Position numbers and translations under genes: made by a program
Shown: positions 1 to 8,101 of the stretch, piece by piece
Layout: each line of letters starts with the position of its first letter
Numbering within the stretch: the first letter of the stretch is position 1
The notes under the pieces: model-generated
What the model was told of the DNA's origin: nothing
Database searches by the model: none
What the model saw: the letters and a program-made list of their open reading frames with translations, nothing else
Origin: Bacteroidaceae bacterium
Lineage (GTDB): Bacteria; Bacteroidota; Bacteroidia; Bacteroidales; Bacteroidaceae
Assembly (NCBI GenBank): GCA_017428785.1
Contig: JAFRQD010000042.1
Coordinates: forward strand, 1 to 63,703
Reading direction: 5' to 3'
DNA: 63,703 bases

Positions 1-1524
1 GACGCCATACCGCTCAACCAGAACCAGAAGGTGAACCGAAAGGCTTTGCCTGCCCCCGTGATTCAGGCATCCGACCGTGAATACGTGGAGCCAAGCAACG
101 AGCAAGAGCGCATGTTTGCCAAGATCTTCGGAGATATCCTGCAGATGGACAAGGTGGGAGCCACCGACAACTTCTTCGACCTTGGCGGCACGTCGCTTAT
201 GGTGACGCGTGTCATCATCGAATGCGACAAGGCGGGGCTGCACGTGGCATACGGCGACATCTTCGCCAACCCGACGCCTCGCCTGCTGTCGCGCTTCCTT
301 TCGGGCGACACGGCTGAGGAGAGCTTCGACGAGATAACAGGCTTCGACTACACGGCCATCAACAACCTATTGCAGCGAAACACCATCAACGCCTTCAAGC
401 GCGGGGAGCGTCAGGAGTTGGGGAGCGTCTTGCTGACCGGCGCAACAGGCTATCTCGGCATCCACGTGCTTCGTGAGTTGATTGATTCCGACGCCCCGAG
501 CATCTATTGCCTGGTGCGTGGCGAGACGGTGGAGAAAGCCGAGAGCCGCCTCCGCACGTTGCTCTTCTACTACTTTGCCGATGCTTTCAAGGAACTTTTC
601 GGTAAGAGGTTGCACGTCATCCTTGGCGACGTGACCCAGAACCTCAGTTCCGTTTGTTGCGTTGCCAACGCAACAATCTCAACCGTCATCAACTGTGCCG
701 CCAACGTGAAGCACTTCTCGAAGGGCACCGACATTGAGGACGTGAACATCGGAGGCGCTCGTCGTTGCGTCGAGTTCTGCCTGAAGACGGGCGCCCGACT
801 TGTCCATGTCTCCACGACCAGCGTGGGCGGAACGTCCATCAACGGCTATCCGGCTGCCGATGTCCTGCTTAATGAACAGCGCCTCTACTTCGGACAGTAC
901 CTGGGCAACCAGTACACGTACTCCAAGTTCATGGCCGACCGCATCATCCTCGACGCGGTTGCCCTGCACGGACTCAACGCCAAGATTATGCGCGTGGGCA
1001 ACCTCGCAGCCCGAAGCACCGATGGTGAGTTCCAAGTTAACTTCCAGTCGAACAGCTACATGGGCCGCATACGTGTCTATAATATGCTTGGCTGCTGCCC
1101 ATATTCAGACTATGACGCGCTCGCAGAATTCTCGCCTATTAACGAGACGGCACGTGCCATCGTACTGCTCGCATCGACGCCCAAGGAGTGTGTTGTCTTC
1201 CATCCCTACAACAATCACGTCGAGTTGATGGGCGACATCCTTACCCAACTCGGCAAGATTACCGGCGGTATTCGGTTCGTTGACCCGCAGGAGTTCGAGG
1301 ACGTGATGGAGGAAGCGAAGAGCGACCCGCAGAAGGCGAAGGCGCTGTCCAGCATGTTGGCATACAAGGACATGGCCCACGGACAGAAGTCTGCCATGGT
1401 GGACCGCCAGAACAACTACACCTCGGAGGTTCTCCATCGCTTGGGCTTCTACTGGAGCACCACGTCGCAGGACTACATCGAACGCATGCTGACGGCCATC
1501 GCGGGCTTCGGCTTCTTCGAATAA
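1..1524 (+). CDS. NRPS-like protein, C-terminal part: end of adenylation domain, carrier protein, thioester reductase (5' end outside window)
   Basis: The reading frame is open from base 1, so the start lies upstream. The first residues (PLNQNQKVNRKALP) match the A10 motif that closes an adenylation domain. A carrier domain follows, with the phosphopantetheine serine in DLGGTSL (codon at 193-195). After a linker comes a Rossmann-type thioester reductase domain: TGATGYLG nucleotide-binding loop, then YTYSKFMAD with the Tyr-x3-Lys pair of extended SDR enzymes. Family knowledge: A-PCP-R proteins load an amino or aryl acid and release it reductively as an aldehyde or alcohol. The substrate-specificity residues are outside the window, so the product cannot be stated. 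No tailoring gene follows; an inverted repeat comes next. Domain identities are secure; the pathway is unknown. Confidence 0.9.
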   Translation, partial: DAIPLNQNQKVNRKALPAPVIQASDREYVEPSNEQERMFAKIFGDILQMDKVGATDNFFDLGGTSLMVTRVIIECDKAGLHVAYGDIFANPTPRLLSRFLSGDTAEESFDEITGFDYTAINNLLQRNTINAFKRGERQELGSVLLTGATGYLGIHVLRELIDSDAPSIYCLVRGETVEKAESRLRTLLFYYFADAFKELFGKRLHVILGDVTQNLSSVCCVANATISTVINCAANVKHFSKGTDIEDVNIGGARRCVEFCLKTGARLVHVSTTSVGGTSINGYPAADVLLNEQRLYFGQYLGNQYTYSKFMADRIILDAVALHGLNAKIMRVGNLAARSTDGEFQVNFQSNSYMGRIRVYNMLGCCPYSDYDALAEFSPINETARAIVLLASTPKECVVFHPYNNHVELMGDILTQLGKITGGIRFVDPQEFEDVMEEAKSDPQKAKALSSMLAYKDMAHGQKSAMVDRQNNYTSEVLHRLGFYWSTTSQDYIERMLTAIAGFGFFE

Positions 1525-1580
1525 GGAATGGAACAGGTATAAACTAAGAGTGGCGTCATAACACAATCAATATAATAAAA

Positions 1581-1663
1581 CAACGGATTTCACGAATTTA
1601 ACGGATTTAGCAACGCTGGTAATCAGTCATTTAGATAATCCGTAAAATCCGTGGAATCCGTTG
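1581..1663. repeat. Imperfect inverted repeat of CGGATTT-type units
   Basis: Arms 1581-1607 and 1637-1663 are reverse complements at 24 of 27 positions, around a loop of about 29 bases. Each arm repeats a short AACGGATT / CACGGATT word. It lies just past the reductase gene and could fold as a terminator-like hairpin, but there is no T-run. It may instead be a dispersed palindromic repeat. Confidence 0.7.
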
Positions 1664-1718
1664 TCGTTTAGAATGAGCACTCTTCTTAGTTGTTCATTTA
1701 GGCACATTATAATCTGCC

Positions 1719-1972
1719 TCATTCGTAGTGAGGGATTCTGACGTCGATGCCCTCGGACTTCAGTTCTGCTGGGAGATTCGAGACTTCTGTCTGCCCGGAT
1801 CGATTTCTATCTCCTTCCCGTCGAACTCGATACGAATGCTGGCATGCATCAGGGCATGCATCCTGACGGTCTTTCCGCCCTTCGTTTGGAACTCGTCAAC
1901 CTCGTAATTCTGCTGAGCAGAGGCAGTCGTGAAGCCCAACGTGGGCAGCAGGCAAATAAGAATCTTCTTCAT
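1719..1972 (-). pseudogene. Internally deleted MBL-fold (UlaG-like) metallo-hydrolase remnant
   Basis: The frame begins with a signal-peptide-like start (MKKILICLLPTLGFTTASAQ), then HASIRIEFDGKEIEIDP, which resembles the first strands of UlaG-like metallo-beta-lactamase-fold proteins. Immediately afterwards the frame runs to a stop. In another frame the downstream DNA reads TEVSNLPAELKSEGIDVRIP and stops at 1719-1721, which looks like the C-terminus of the same family. The whole catalytic middle, including any HxHxDH metal site, is missing. I infer a deletion that fused the two ends out of frame. It could also be a small expressed secreted peptide, but the matching ends argue for decay. Only a weak promoter-like box (TGTCTTTG on the minus strand) lies upstream. 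Confidence 0.6.
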
Positions 1973-2085
1973 GAGAAAGCTGTTGTGATGTGGTAAATCC
2001 GAGACAAAGACAGCGAATAGTTTTGAATTAGCCGTGATTCGCCAGCCATTTTATGCTGCCGAACTACTAAATTCGACCTTGAACA

Positions 2086-2180
2086 GAACCCGACACGGCA
2101 GGCCAAGTTGTTTGCAACTACATGTAAATGCAATTGCACATACATGTACATGCAATTGCATATACATGTACGTGCAACGA
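2086..2180. repeat. 22-bp-period repeat array, TACATGTA/TGCAATTGCA family, copy 1
   Basis: A 20-base flank (GAACCCGACACGGCAGGCCA, 2086-2105) is followed by units starting with TACATGTA at 2119, 2141 and 2163, exactly 22 bp apart. Each unit combines two palindromic words, TACATGTA and TGCAATTGCA. The same flank plus array recurs in the same orientation at 6664-6760, on the other side of the receptor operon. This copy lies about 35 bases past the receptor stop codon. Confidence 0.9.
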
Positions 2181-2214
2181 ACTTAATTGGTTTAGTTGGA
2201 TGACTCGGCTCGCT

Positions 2215-5200
2215 TCACTCCCTCTTCTTGGGTGTCTTCTGGAACTTATAGACTGCGTGCAGGAGTCCGTATCGCGGCAGGACATTGGTGTAAGTCTCTG
2301 TGCGGCCTTGCGCGTTGATGGTGCGCGTGACGTTACTCAACTGCCCGAGAATGTCGAAACCATCAAGCATCACGACCCACTTGCCCTTGAAGAGCGCACG
2401 AGCCAGGCGGGCGTTCCAGACCACGTCGGCCGTGTTGAGGCTCGCGTCGGCATAACCTGTTCGGCCATAAAGCGTTAGGTCGGTGGTGAGGTCGAACTTC
2501 CAGGGCAGGTGTACGATAGCGTCCGCGCCGATGCGATACTGCCAGGCGTTGATGTTCTGGAACGTCGAGCGGTCGCTCGTATAGCGGTTCCAAGCCACAT
2601 CCGACGAGAAGCCGAGGGTATGTTTGCCGAGGGAAAGACTCACTTTTGGCGAGAAGGAAATGGTGGCACTCTTTACCAAACTTCTGTTGCTGGTAATCTC
2701 TTGCTCCTTGCCCCCTGCCCCTTGCTCCTCACTCATCAGGTCCACACTATTCCTATAGCTGAACTGCGTGACCATGCTGGCGCTGTGCTTCTTGCCGTCA
2801 CCAAAGCTATAGTTGATGGTGTGCTTGGCTGAAGCGTCCCAGTTACCGTTGACATTCGTCGGACAGAACGTGCGTCGGCCAGTCGTGCGGTCGTAGATCT
2901 GACCCATACTTATCGCGTTGTGTGTGAAGCCGTAGCTGAGGTCGAGGCGGTTGTGCATACGCTTGTTCATCGAATACAGGTTGCCGTCGAGGACCGCGTC
3001 GGTGCGGATGGCGTATCGAAGGTCAGAGTTGCCGATGCGGATGTTCATGGGATCTGTGTCGTCCACTATGGCTGCCTCGTTCAAGAGCTCAGGCGCCTCG
3101 CTCCTCACCCGCACTTCGAGTCCGGCATGATGACCGTCCTTGGTCCTCAACCAGGGCTTTGTCTTGAACTCGAACGTCGGGCTGAAACGGTGGAGAAGGG
3201 TGTCGATGGTGCCTCGCTCGTAGTCGTGTCGCTGCGCATTCAGTGTGGCATCTATCCTGAAATCAAGGTAGAACTGCCCCCACTCCTTCTGTCCCAAGCC
3301 GTATTTGAAGTCGGCCCAAAAGGCGCTTGTGTTGTCGATGTAATGCGCCAGATGACTATTCGCGCGGTCGAAGACCTGCCTGTATTCGGTCACGCTGGGC
3401 AGCAAGTCGATGGGTTTAGAGAAGCTTGAGTCGGCATTCGCCAGGCGGTCCAGGCGATAGATGCTCTCCTGTTCGCGCCGATTGCTGTGGTTAAAGCTAT
3501 AGCCAAGCAGCAATTGGCGATAATGTTCGCCAAGGGAGAACGTATACTGGACGAAGGGATTGAGTTCGAACTTGCTGCGAGGCGGGGCGTCAACGAACTG
3601 GTGGCGGAAGAGGGTAGGCTTGCTCGAGCCATTGGCACGCACTTCCTGACGCGAGAACTCCTGCCTTTTGTTCTCTTTGTAGCTGGCGTTTATGCCGAAG
3701 TTCAGGAAGTCGCCCGTGCCTTTTATCTTCTTTGTCTCGAACAGGTCGGCGTTTGCCTCGATGTCGTGCCCCATGCCTTTGCTCTCGCGGAGCTGTCGGT
3801 TGATGAGCGTGTCGCGCAGGTTCGGACGGGGAGATGTCGGGGAGAAGAGGTCGTCGAGCAACTGGTGGCTGACCTCCACGGGCGCAGAGAAGAGGGCCGA
3901 CGTGCTGCCGGAGGCGTTCCGAAAGTAGCGGTAGCGGGCATCTGCCGTTGCCTGCGTCCGCAGTCGATTGCCTTTGTAGATGAAGCGGTGCCACGTCGAG
4001 ACGTCCCACGCTTCGTTCTTCATATTGCCGAAGCCATAGTCGTAGGTGTCGCCATTGGGCAGAAATGTCTGCGTCGTGGTGCGCGTATCCTGCCATTCCT
4101 TCGCGTGATGCGCCTCGACATAGACAAAGTAATCCCGCTTCTTGTCGTCCGACATCAGGTTGGCATCCACGCGGACCAACTCGTTGCGACTCAGCTTGCC
4201 GGATCTGTCGGGCTGCCATCCGTCGCCCCAGACCATGTCGCCCACGTCCTCGTCGTTCAGGTTGTTGGCTTTGGCAAAGAAGCGTATGTTTGAACGCTCG
4301 TCGCTTCGCATGGCGAAGAGGCGTGCCAAGTAGGGCGTCTCGTCCTGCCGAAGTCCCGCTCCCGCCTCAATGTTTGCTATCCAGCCGACCATGTATTCGC
4401 GCTTCAGCCGCACGTCGATGACGTGGTGCTGACTGCTCTCGTCGGTCCTTCCGAGCCATTCATTCTCCTCCGTCTGCTTGTCATAGACGGCCACGTCCTT
4501 CACCGTGTAGGCCGGCAGGTTCTCGAGCATGAGCTTCCGACTGCCTTTGAAGAGGTCCTTGCCATTGAGCAAGAGGTCGTCCACGAACTTGCCGTTGTGG
4601 TAGATTCGCCCGTCGCTCTTGAGTTCGACGCCCGGCAACTGCTTCAACAAGGCGTCGAGCATCGAGCCTTCCGCCAGCTGGAATTGGCTGGCATCGTACA
4701 CGATGGTGTCGCCCCTGAAGTAGAATCGGACGCGAGATGCCTTGACGGTCACCTCCTGGAGGGTCTTTGAAACCTTATGAATATAGAAGGGCGCGACGTT
4801 GCGCCACGTTTCCCGTCGGCCCACACGGTCCACCTCATAGCTAAAGCAGGTAGTCCGGTAGTCGTCCATCGAAATGCGGAAGATGTAGTGGCGGGGCAGA
4901 GCGGGCACCTCTATGTTGTAGCGCGGCGTGTCGTAATCCACTTGGCGGCCGCTATCGTCGTAGTAGAAGGCGGACTGTCGGGCACGCACCGAGTCGATGA
5001 GCGTGCTGTCCTCGGCCAGGAGTTCCACCTTCGCGTCCATCAGGTACTCGCGCGTCCGGGCATCGCAGACCGTACCGGAGAGCCGGATGGTGCGTGGCTT
5101 GTAGCGTGTGTCGTACTGCACAAAGATCTGCTTCTCCTTGACTTTCACCTTGACGGGCTGTCCCGAGCAGAGCCGTTTGATGGCCTCCATCATCGAGAGA

Positions 5201-5391
5201 CCATTGAGGCTGGCGTGGACGGGCAACGTCTCGAGGTCGTTTGCGATGAAGTTAATCGTGTATTCCGTCTGCATGTCGCGGAGGACGGCAAGTGCATAGG
5301 TGAGCGATTCGCCGCGGAACGTCAGGTCGCGAGCCACGGCGTTCAGCCCGATGCCTATATATATAATAAGGTGTAAGACGAGTCGTTTCAT
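2215..5391 (-). CDS. STN-domain TonB-dependent-receptor-like outer-membrane beta-barrel protein
   Basis: 1058 residues. There is a signal peptide (about 1-20), then an STN (secretin/TonB short N-terminal) domain at about 22-93, which in FecA-type receptors contacts the anti-sigma protein. A carboxypeptidase-regulatory-like beta-sandwich follows from about 101, with an insert. The plug-like region contains DTIVYDASQFQ and LLKQLPGVELKSDGRIYHNG, and the rest is a long barrel. It is the last gene of a sigma/anti-sigma/receptor operon and overlaps the FecR-like gene by 4 bases (ATGA). The ligand is unknown; there is no SusD partner and no siderophore gene. In-frame repeat DNA at about 2701-2730 adds a Gly/Glu-rich stretch (EEQGAGGKEQE) between barrel strands. 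Function as a signal-transducing receptor is inferred from the operon. Confidence 0.85.
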   Translation of the reverse strand: MKRLVLHLIIYIGIGLNAVARDLTFRGESLTYALAVLRDMQTEYTINFIANDLETLPVHASLNGLSMMEAIKRLCSGQPVKVKVKEKQIFVQYDTRYKPRTIRLSGTVCDARTREYLMDAKVELLAEDSTLIDSVRARQSAFYYDDSGRQVDYDTPRYNIEVPALPRHYIFRISMDDYRTTCFSYEVDRVGRRETWRNVAPFYIHKVSKTLQEVTVKASRVRFYFRGDTIVYDASQFQLAEGSMLDALLKQLPGVELKSDGRIYHNGKFVDDLLLNGKDLFKGSRKLMLENLPAYTVKDVAVYDKQTEENEWLGRTDESSQHHVIDVRLKREYMVGWIANIEAGAGLRQDETPYLARLFAMRSDERSNIRFFAKANNLNDEDVGDMVWGDGWQPDRSGKLSRNELVRVDANLMSDDKKRDYFVYVEAHHAKEWQDTRTTTQTFLPNGDTYDYGFGNMKNEAWDVSTWHRFIYKGNRLRTQATADARYRYFRNASGSTSALFSAPVEVSHQLLDDLFSPTSPRPNLRDTLINRQLRESKGMGHDIEANADLFETKKIKGTGDFLNFGINASYKENKRQEFSRQEVRANGSSKPTLFRHQFVDAPPRSKFELNPFVQYTFSLGEHYRQLLLGYSFNHSNRREQESIYRLDRLANADSSFSKPIDLLPSVTEYRQVFDRANSHLAHYIDNTSAFWADFKYGLGQKEWGQFYLDFRIDATLNAQRHDYERGTIDTLLHRFSPTFEFKTKPWLRTKDGHHAGLEVRVRSEAPELLNEAAIVDDTDPMNIRIGNSDLRYAIRTDAVLDGNLYSMNKRMHNRLDLSYGFTHNAISMGQIYDRTTGRRTFCPTNVNGNWDASAKHTINYSFGDGKKHSASMVTQFSYRNSVDLMSEEQGAGGKEQEITSNRSLVKSATISFSPKVSLSLGKHTLGFSSDVAWNRYTSDRSTFQNINAWQYRIGADAIVHLPWKFDLTTDLTLYGRTGYADASLNTADVVWNARLARALFKGKWVVMLDGFDILGQLSNVTRTINAQGRTETYTNVLPRYGLLHAVYKFQKTPKKRE
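2701..2730. repeat. In-frame low-complexity repeat (TGCTCCTTGCCCC family) within the receptor gene
   Basis: This stretch is built from TTGCTCC and TGCCCC words and is related to the segments at 16158-16190 and 44096-44200, which also lie inside coding frames. On the coding strand it gives Gly/Glu/Lys/Gln residues in what should be a barrel loop. Confidence 0.55.
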
Positions 5392-6023
5392 CGCTTGCCC
5401 TCCTTCTTCTCGTCCGATTCAACATGGAGCGTGTCGAAATCCTGAATGATGCGGAAGCCGTCGAACATGTTCATCGTCTCCACAAACTCGTCGAGCGTCT
5501 GTGTGGTGTGGCAGGTGATGTAGAGGCGAAGCTGCTGCGGCTGCTTGCTGTGGAAGACGACCTGCCGCTCGTAGTGCCTGCTGACGACGGCGAGGATGCT
5601 GTCCAGGCGGATGTTCTCGAAGCGGAAGATGGTGTCGCCATCCTGCACATCGACGTAGAACCGCTCAGTCTTGACGGCCGTAGTATCCGTTGTCCGTTGT
5701 CTCTTGTCCGTTGTCGTTTTATAGGAGAAGGCACGATAGCCGGCCAACGACATGAGGCCAAGGAAGGCGACTGCAACGAAGATGGCGGCAATTCGGACCC
5801 TCTCCCGACCTCTCCCTTGTAGGGAGAGGAGTGAATACAAATGGTAGCGCAAACTACGCCTCTCCCTACAAGGGAGAGATTGGGAGAGGGTCTTCTTCCA
5901 CGCCTCCTCCGCATCCGGCTCCTTGTCAAGCTCGGCCATCATCGCTTCGAGCTGCTCGTCGGAGTAATTCTCCGGGTGTTCCTGCATGTCGAAGAACAGT
6001 TTCTTATCGTCTAAGGGGTTCAT
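5388..6023 (-). CDS. FecR-like anti-sigma factor (DUF4974-type C-terminal domain)
   Basis: 211 residues with a short cytoplasmic N-terminus rich in Asp and Glu, one membrane helix at about 78-97 (IAAIFVAVAFLGLMSLAG), and a periplasmic domain at about 120-205 that ends like the FecR C-terminal (DUF4974) domain. It would hold the ECF sigma factor until the STN domain of the receptor signals. It overlaps the genes on both sides by 4 bases, so translation is probably coupled. Residues about 45-76 are encoded by an inserted inverted repeat (5796-5892) just before the membrane helix, and residues about 101-115 (TTTDKRQRTTDTT) come from a TTGTCCG repeat. The linkers are therefore partly made of repeat DNA. 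The central FecR domain is short, so this is a minimal version. Confidence 0.8.
   Translation of the reverse strand: MNPLDDKKLFFDMQEHPENYSDEQLEAMMAELDKEPDAEEAWKKTLSQSLPCRERRSLRYHLYSLLSLQGRGRERVRIAAIFVAVAFLGLMSLAGYRAFSYKTTTDKRQRTTDTTAVKTERFYVDVQDGDTIFRFENIRLDSILAVVSRHYERQVVFHSKQPQQLRLYITCHTTQTLDEFVETMNMFDGFRIIQDFDTLHVESDEKKEGKR
5796..5892. repeat. Inverted pair of palindromic CTCTCCCT repeats inside the FecR-like gene
   Basis: Arms 5796-5829 and 5859-5892 are reverse complements at 32 of 34 positions. Each arm is itself a hairpin (CTCTCCCTTGTAGGGAGAG). The pair brackets about 29 bases and keeps the reading frame open across about 32 codons. It resembles the paired elements in the mannose-6-phosphate isomerase gene. 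Confidence 0.9.
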
Positions 6024-6496
6024 AAGCTCTTCGGATTAAAGTGTTTCTTGACTTCTGTGATGGCGTGTGAGAGGTTCTTCCAGACGGCAACCTTGCTGAT
6101 ACCCTCGGCTGCGGCTATCTCATCGTAGCTGCAACCTTCCGCGAAACGCAGGTTGAAGATGCGCTGCTCGCGTTCCGAGAGATGGCTGACGACGAACTCC
6201 ACGATGTCCGACAGCCTGTCATCTTCCTCAGGGGCACTCCCCCAAAGGGGGAGCGGGGAGGGGGCTTTTTTTAGGTTTTCATGCCTAAGCCGTTTCAGGC
6301 AACGGTTTCTGACGCTCGTCATCAAGTATCGCTCCTCCGTTCCTGGCACAAGAACCGTCTCGCCACGAAGCAGGCTCTCGAAGATGTCCTGACAGACATC
6401 CTCGCTCTCCTGCACGTCGTAGAGCAGGGTGCGCGCCACCCTCTGCATCCGTGCGTAGTGCTGCATGAACAGCCTCCTTACGGCCTCGCGTTCCAT
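6020..6496 (-). CDS. ECF-type RNA polymerase sigma factor
   Basis: 158 residues from the ATG at 6496. Sigma region 2 includes EDVCQDIFESLLRGE; region 4 has LSEREQRIFNLRFAEGCSYDEIAAAEGISKVAVWKN, a helix-turn-helix for -35 recognition. An in-frame TTG at 6523 would add nine residues. I prefer the ATG because TTG starts are rare, and because AAAGGAG lies just before the ATG, although closely spaced. A TACCTTTG box at 6561-6568 fits a promoter for either start. The inter-domain linker (KKAPSPLPLWGSAPEEDD) is encoded by a palindromic repeat at 6231-6265. It heads the operon with the anti-sigma protein and the receptor. Confidence 0.88.
   Translation of the reverse strand: MEREAVRRLFMQHYARMQRVARTLLYDVQESEDVCQDIFESLLRGETVLVPGTEERYLMTSVRNRCLKRLRHENLKKAPSPLPLWGSAPEEDDRLSDIVEFVVSHLSEREQRIFNLRFAEGCSYDEIAAAEGISKVAVWKNLSHAITEVKKHFNPKSL
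6231..6265. repeat. In-frame palindromic CTCCCCC repeat within the sigma factor linker
   Basis: CTCCCCCAAAGGGGGAG is a perfect hairpin, followed by CGGGGAGGGGG. It encodes the flexible linker between sigma regions 2 and 4, where an insertion would be tolerated. Confidence 0.75.
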
Positions 6497-6560
6497 CACT
6501 CCTTTACTTATAATACCCCTCAAAGGCAGAAAAAACTAACCCTGAAAGCAAAAATTTACA

Positions 6561-6568
6561 CAAAGGTA
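6561..6568 (-). promoter_or_regulatory. Candidate -7 box (TACCTTTG) for the sigma/anti-sigma/receptor operon
   Basis: The minus strand reads TACCTTTG, matching the Bacteroidetes TAnnTTTG element. It is about 65 bases upstream of the preferred ATG. No clear -33 TTTG was found at the usual distance. Confidence 0.5.
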
Positions 6569-6663
6569 CGGAATTTTGGGTGATTAGAGGGGTTCCCCTA
6601 CCCTGTTTCTGCTGGTTGATAACGAATATTAACAGCAGAGGTTGCCCAATTTTGGCAGATTAG

Positions 6664-6760
6664 GAACCCGACACGGCAGGCCAGCATGTTTGCATGTACA
6701 TGTATATGCAATTGCACATACATGTAGATGCAATTGCACGTACATGTACGTGCAACAAAC
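6664..6760. repeat. 22-bp-period repeat array, TACATGTA/TGCAATTGCA family, copy 2
   Basis: The same 20-base flank as at 2086 occupies 6664-6683. Units beginning TACATGTA start at 6697, 6719 and 6741, 22 bp apart. With the copy at 2086-2180 it brackets the 4.3-kb receptor operon as a direct repeat. It lies upstream of the sigma gene and past the terminator of the peptidase gene. Confidence 0.9.
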
Positions 6761-6789
6761 CAGGCTTGCCAAGTCGGGCAACCGAGGGG

Positions 6790-6830
6790 CATAAAAAGAG
6801 CGGCACAACGCTCTGGACGATGTGCCGCTC
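6790..6830 (-). terminator. Rho-independent terminator of the peptidase pair
   Basis: GAGCGGCACA (6798-6807) pairs with TGTGCCGCTC (6821-6830) as a perfect 10-bp stem, and on the minus strand the hairpin is followed by TTTTTAT. It ends transcription of the C1 peptidase gene, whose stop is at 6873. Confidence 0.9.
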
Positions 6831-6872
6831 CCTGCTGTATCTATATTTTACATATATTGTCTAACGCATCTG

Positions 6873-8093
6873 CTACTTGATGCCAAGTCGCTGACGGATG
6901 TCGGCAGGAATGGCGTTCTTGTTGATGACGATGTTCATGGTCTTGTAGGCTGCATAAGCCTGACTGACGTACCAGAAGCCCTTGAACGGGCCGCTCTCGC
7001 CCCAAGAGTTCTTCATCATGAAGTACTCCTTGCCGTACTGGTCCTTTGCAAGTCCGTAGATCAGCATGCCGTGGTCGTCGGTCGTCTCCCAGTTGTCGTA
7101 AGCCTCCTGACGCATCTCGGGTGTGATTTCCTTCTCGGCATTGGCCTTGACAATCTCGACCTTCTCCGAAACCTTCTCGCCCGTCCAGCGAGCCTGGTCG
7201 CTGCCAACGCCTGCCTTGAACTTGGTGTCGGGCACCATGGCCACGCTCTTGTTGGTACCGTTGCGGCGGCTGAAGCCGTCCTCGCTGACGTCAGCGCCCC
7301 AAGCGAATGTCCAACCGTTCTTCACAGCATCATACATGACACGCATGAAGTCGTCGAGAGGCAGGTTGTAGCTGCTTGCCCAGCGCCAATTGTCCTCTAT
7401 CTCGAGGATGAAGCTGCTCCAGTAGGGATGGTGCGTGTAGCTGGTCAGGCTGACATAGTCATTGGGGTCGAGCGTGAGATAATCCTTCACGAAAGACTGT
7501 GGCGTATAGCGTTTGCCTTTGTACTCGAACTCAGTGGGGCATGTCCCGAAATAGCTGTCGAGCATCGTCTGAAGGGCAGACTTCCAAGCCTTCGGGTATA
7601 TCTTCTTTGCACTGCTCTTAGAGATGCTTTGCAAGTAAGCCGTCATGGGAGGGAAGAGCTGGCCGAAGTTGAAGAGTGAGTCGCCGTACTCGGTGATGGG
7701 ATAAGGCATGATGCCTTCGGGAATGAGGCCGTAGTGCTCCATGCAGTAGAGCGCGTCCTCGAAGCTGCCGCCCTGGCTGAAGCTGGCGTCGCCGTGTGTG
7801 CGGACATGCTTGTCGGCACGGTCCACGTATGTCTTGCTGATGAGGAACGACTCGCAGAGGTCAATGTCGTCCTTCATCTCAGGATGCTTCTTGATGGCCT
7901 CGCTCTCCAGGAATGCCAGAGAGGAATACGCCCAGCAAGTGCCCGAGCTGTTCTGGTTCTTGATGCTTGTCACGGGGTGCTCGATGATGGTGGTGAAGAT
8001 GAGGGTGTCCTTCGGAGCCTCCTTCTTCTTGTCCTTTGCGGCAGCCGGCATGACGAGCAATGCTACGGCTGCAAGTGCGATAAGTTTCTTCAT
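6873..8093 (-). CDS. Secreted C1B-family cysteine peptidase (bleomycin hydrolase / aminopeptidase C type)
   Basis: 406 residues from the ATG at 8093. That start gives a clean signal peptide (MKKLIALAAVALLVMPAAA), while a longer frame upstream lacks one. The papain-fold catalytic residues are visible: Cys53 in SSGTCWAYSS, His341 in DDHGMLIYG and Asn362 in MKNSWGE. Peptidases of this family trim N-terminal residues from peptides. Most characterised members are cytosolic hexamers, so an exported version implies work on peptides in the periplasm or outside. It lies 8 bases downstream of the Xaa-Pro aminopeptidase gene, so the two are probably co-transcribed. A second C1B enzyme with a signal peptide is at 17961-19328. 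Peptidase identity is firm; substrates are not known. Confidence 0.88.
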   Translation of the reverse strand: MKKLIALAAVALLVMPAAAKDKKKEAPKDTLIFTTIIEHPVTSIKNQNSSGTCWAYSSLAFLESEAIKKHPEMKDDIDLCESFLISKTYVDRADKHVRTHGDASFSQGGSFEDALYCMEHYGLIPEGIMPYPITEYGDSLFNFGQLFPPMTAYLQSISKSSAKKIYPKAWKSALQTMLDSYFGTCPTEFEYKGKRYTPQSFVKDYLTLDPNDYVSLTSYTHHPYWSSFILEIEDNWRWASSYNLPLDDFMRVMYDAVKNGWTFAWGADVSEDGFSRRNGTNKSVAMVPDTKFKAGVGSDQARWTGEKVSEKVEIVKANAEKEITPEMRQEAYDNWETTDDHGMLIYGLAKDQYGKEYFMMKNSWGESGPFKGFWYVSQAYAAYKTMNIVINKNAIPADIRQRLGIK

Positions 8094-8101
8094 GTTTTTT
8101 A

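Noticed and set aside
2215-6496. FecIRA-type iron citrate uptake system
   Set aside because: The layout fits FecI-FecR-receptor signalling, but there are no iron transport genes and the receptor is not a recognisable FecA, so the ligand was left open.
6464-6523. TTG at 6523 as the start of the sigma factor
   Set aside because: A TTG start is unlikely here. The ATG at 6496 gives the normal sigma region 2 beginning and has AAAGGAG just before it.
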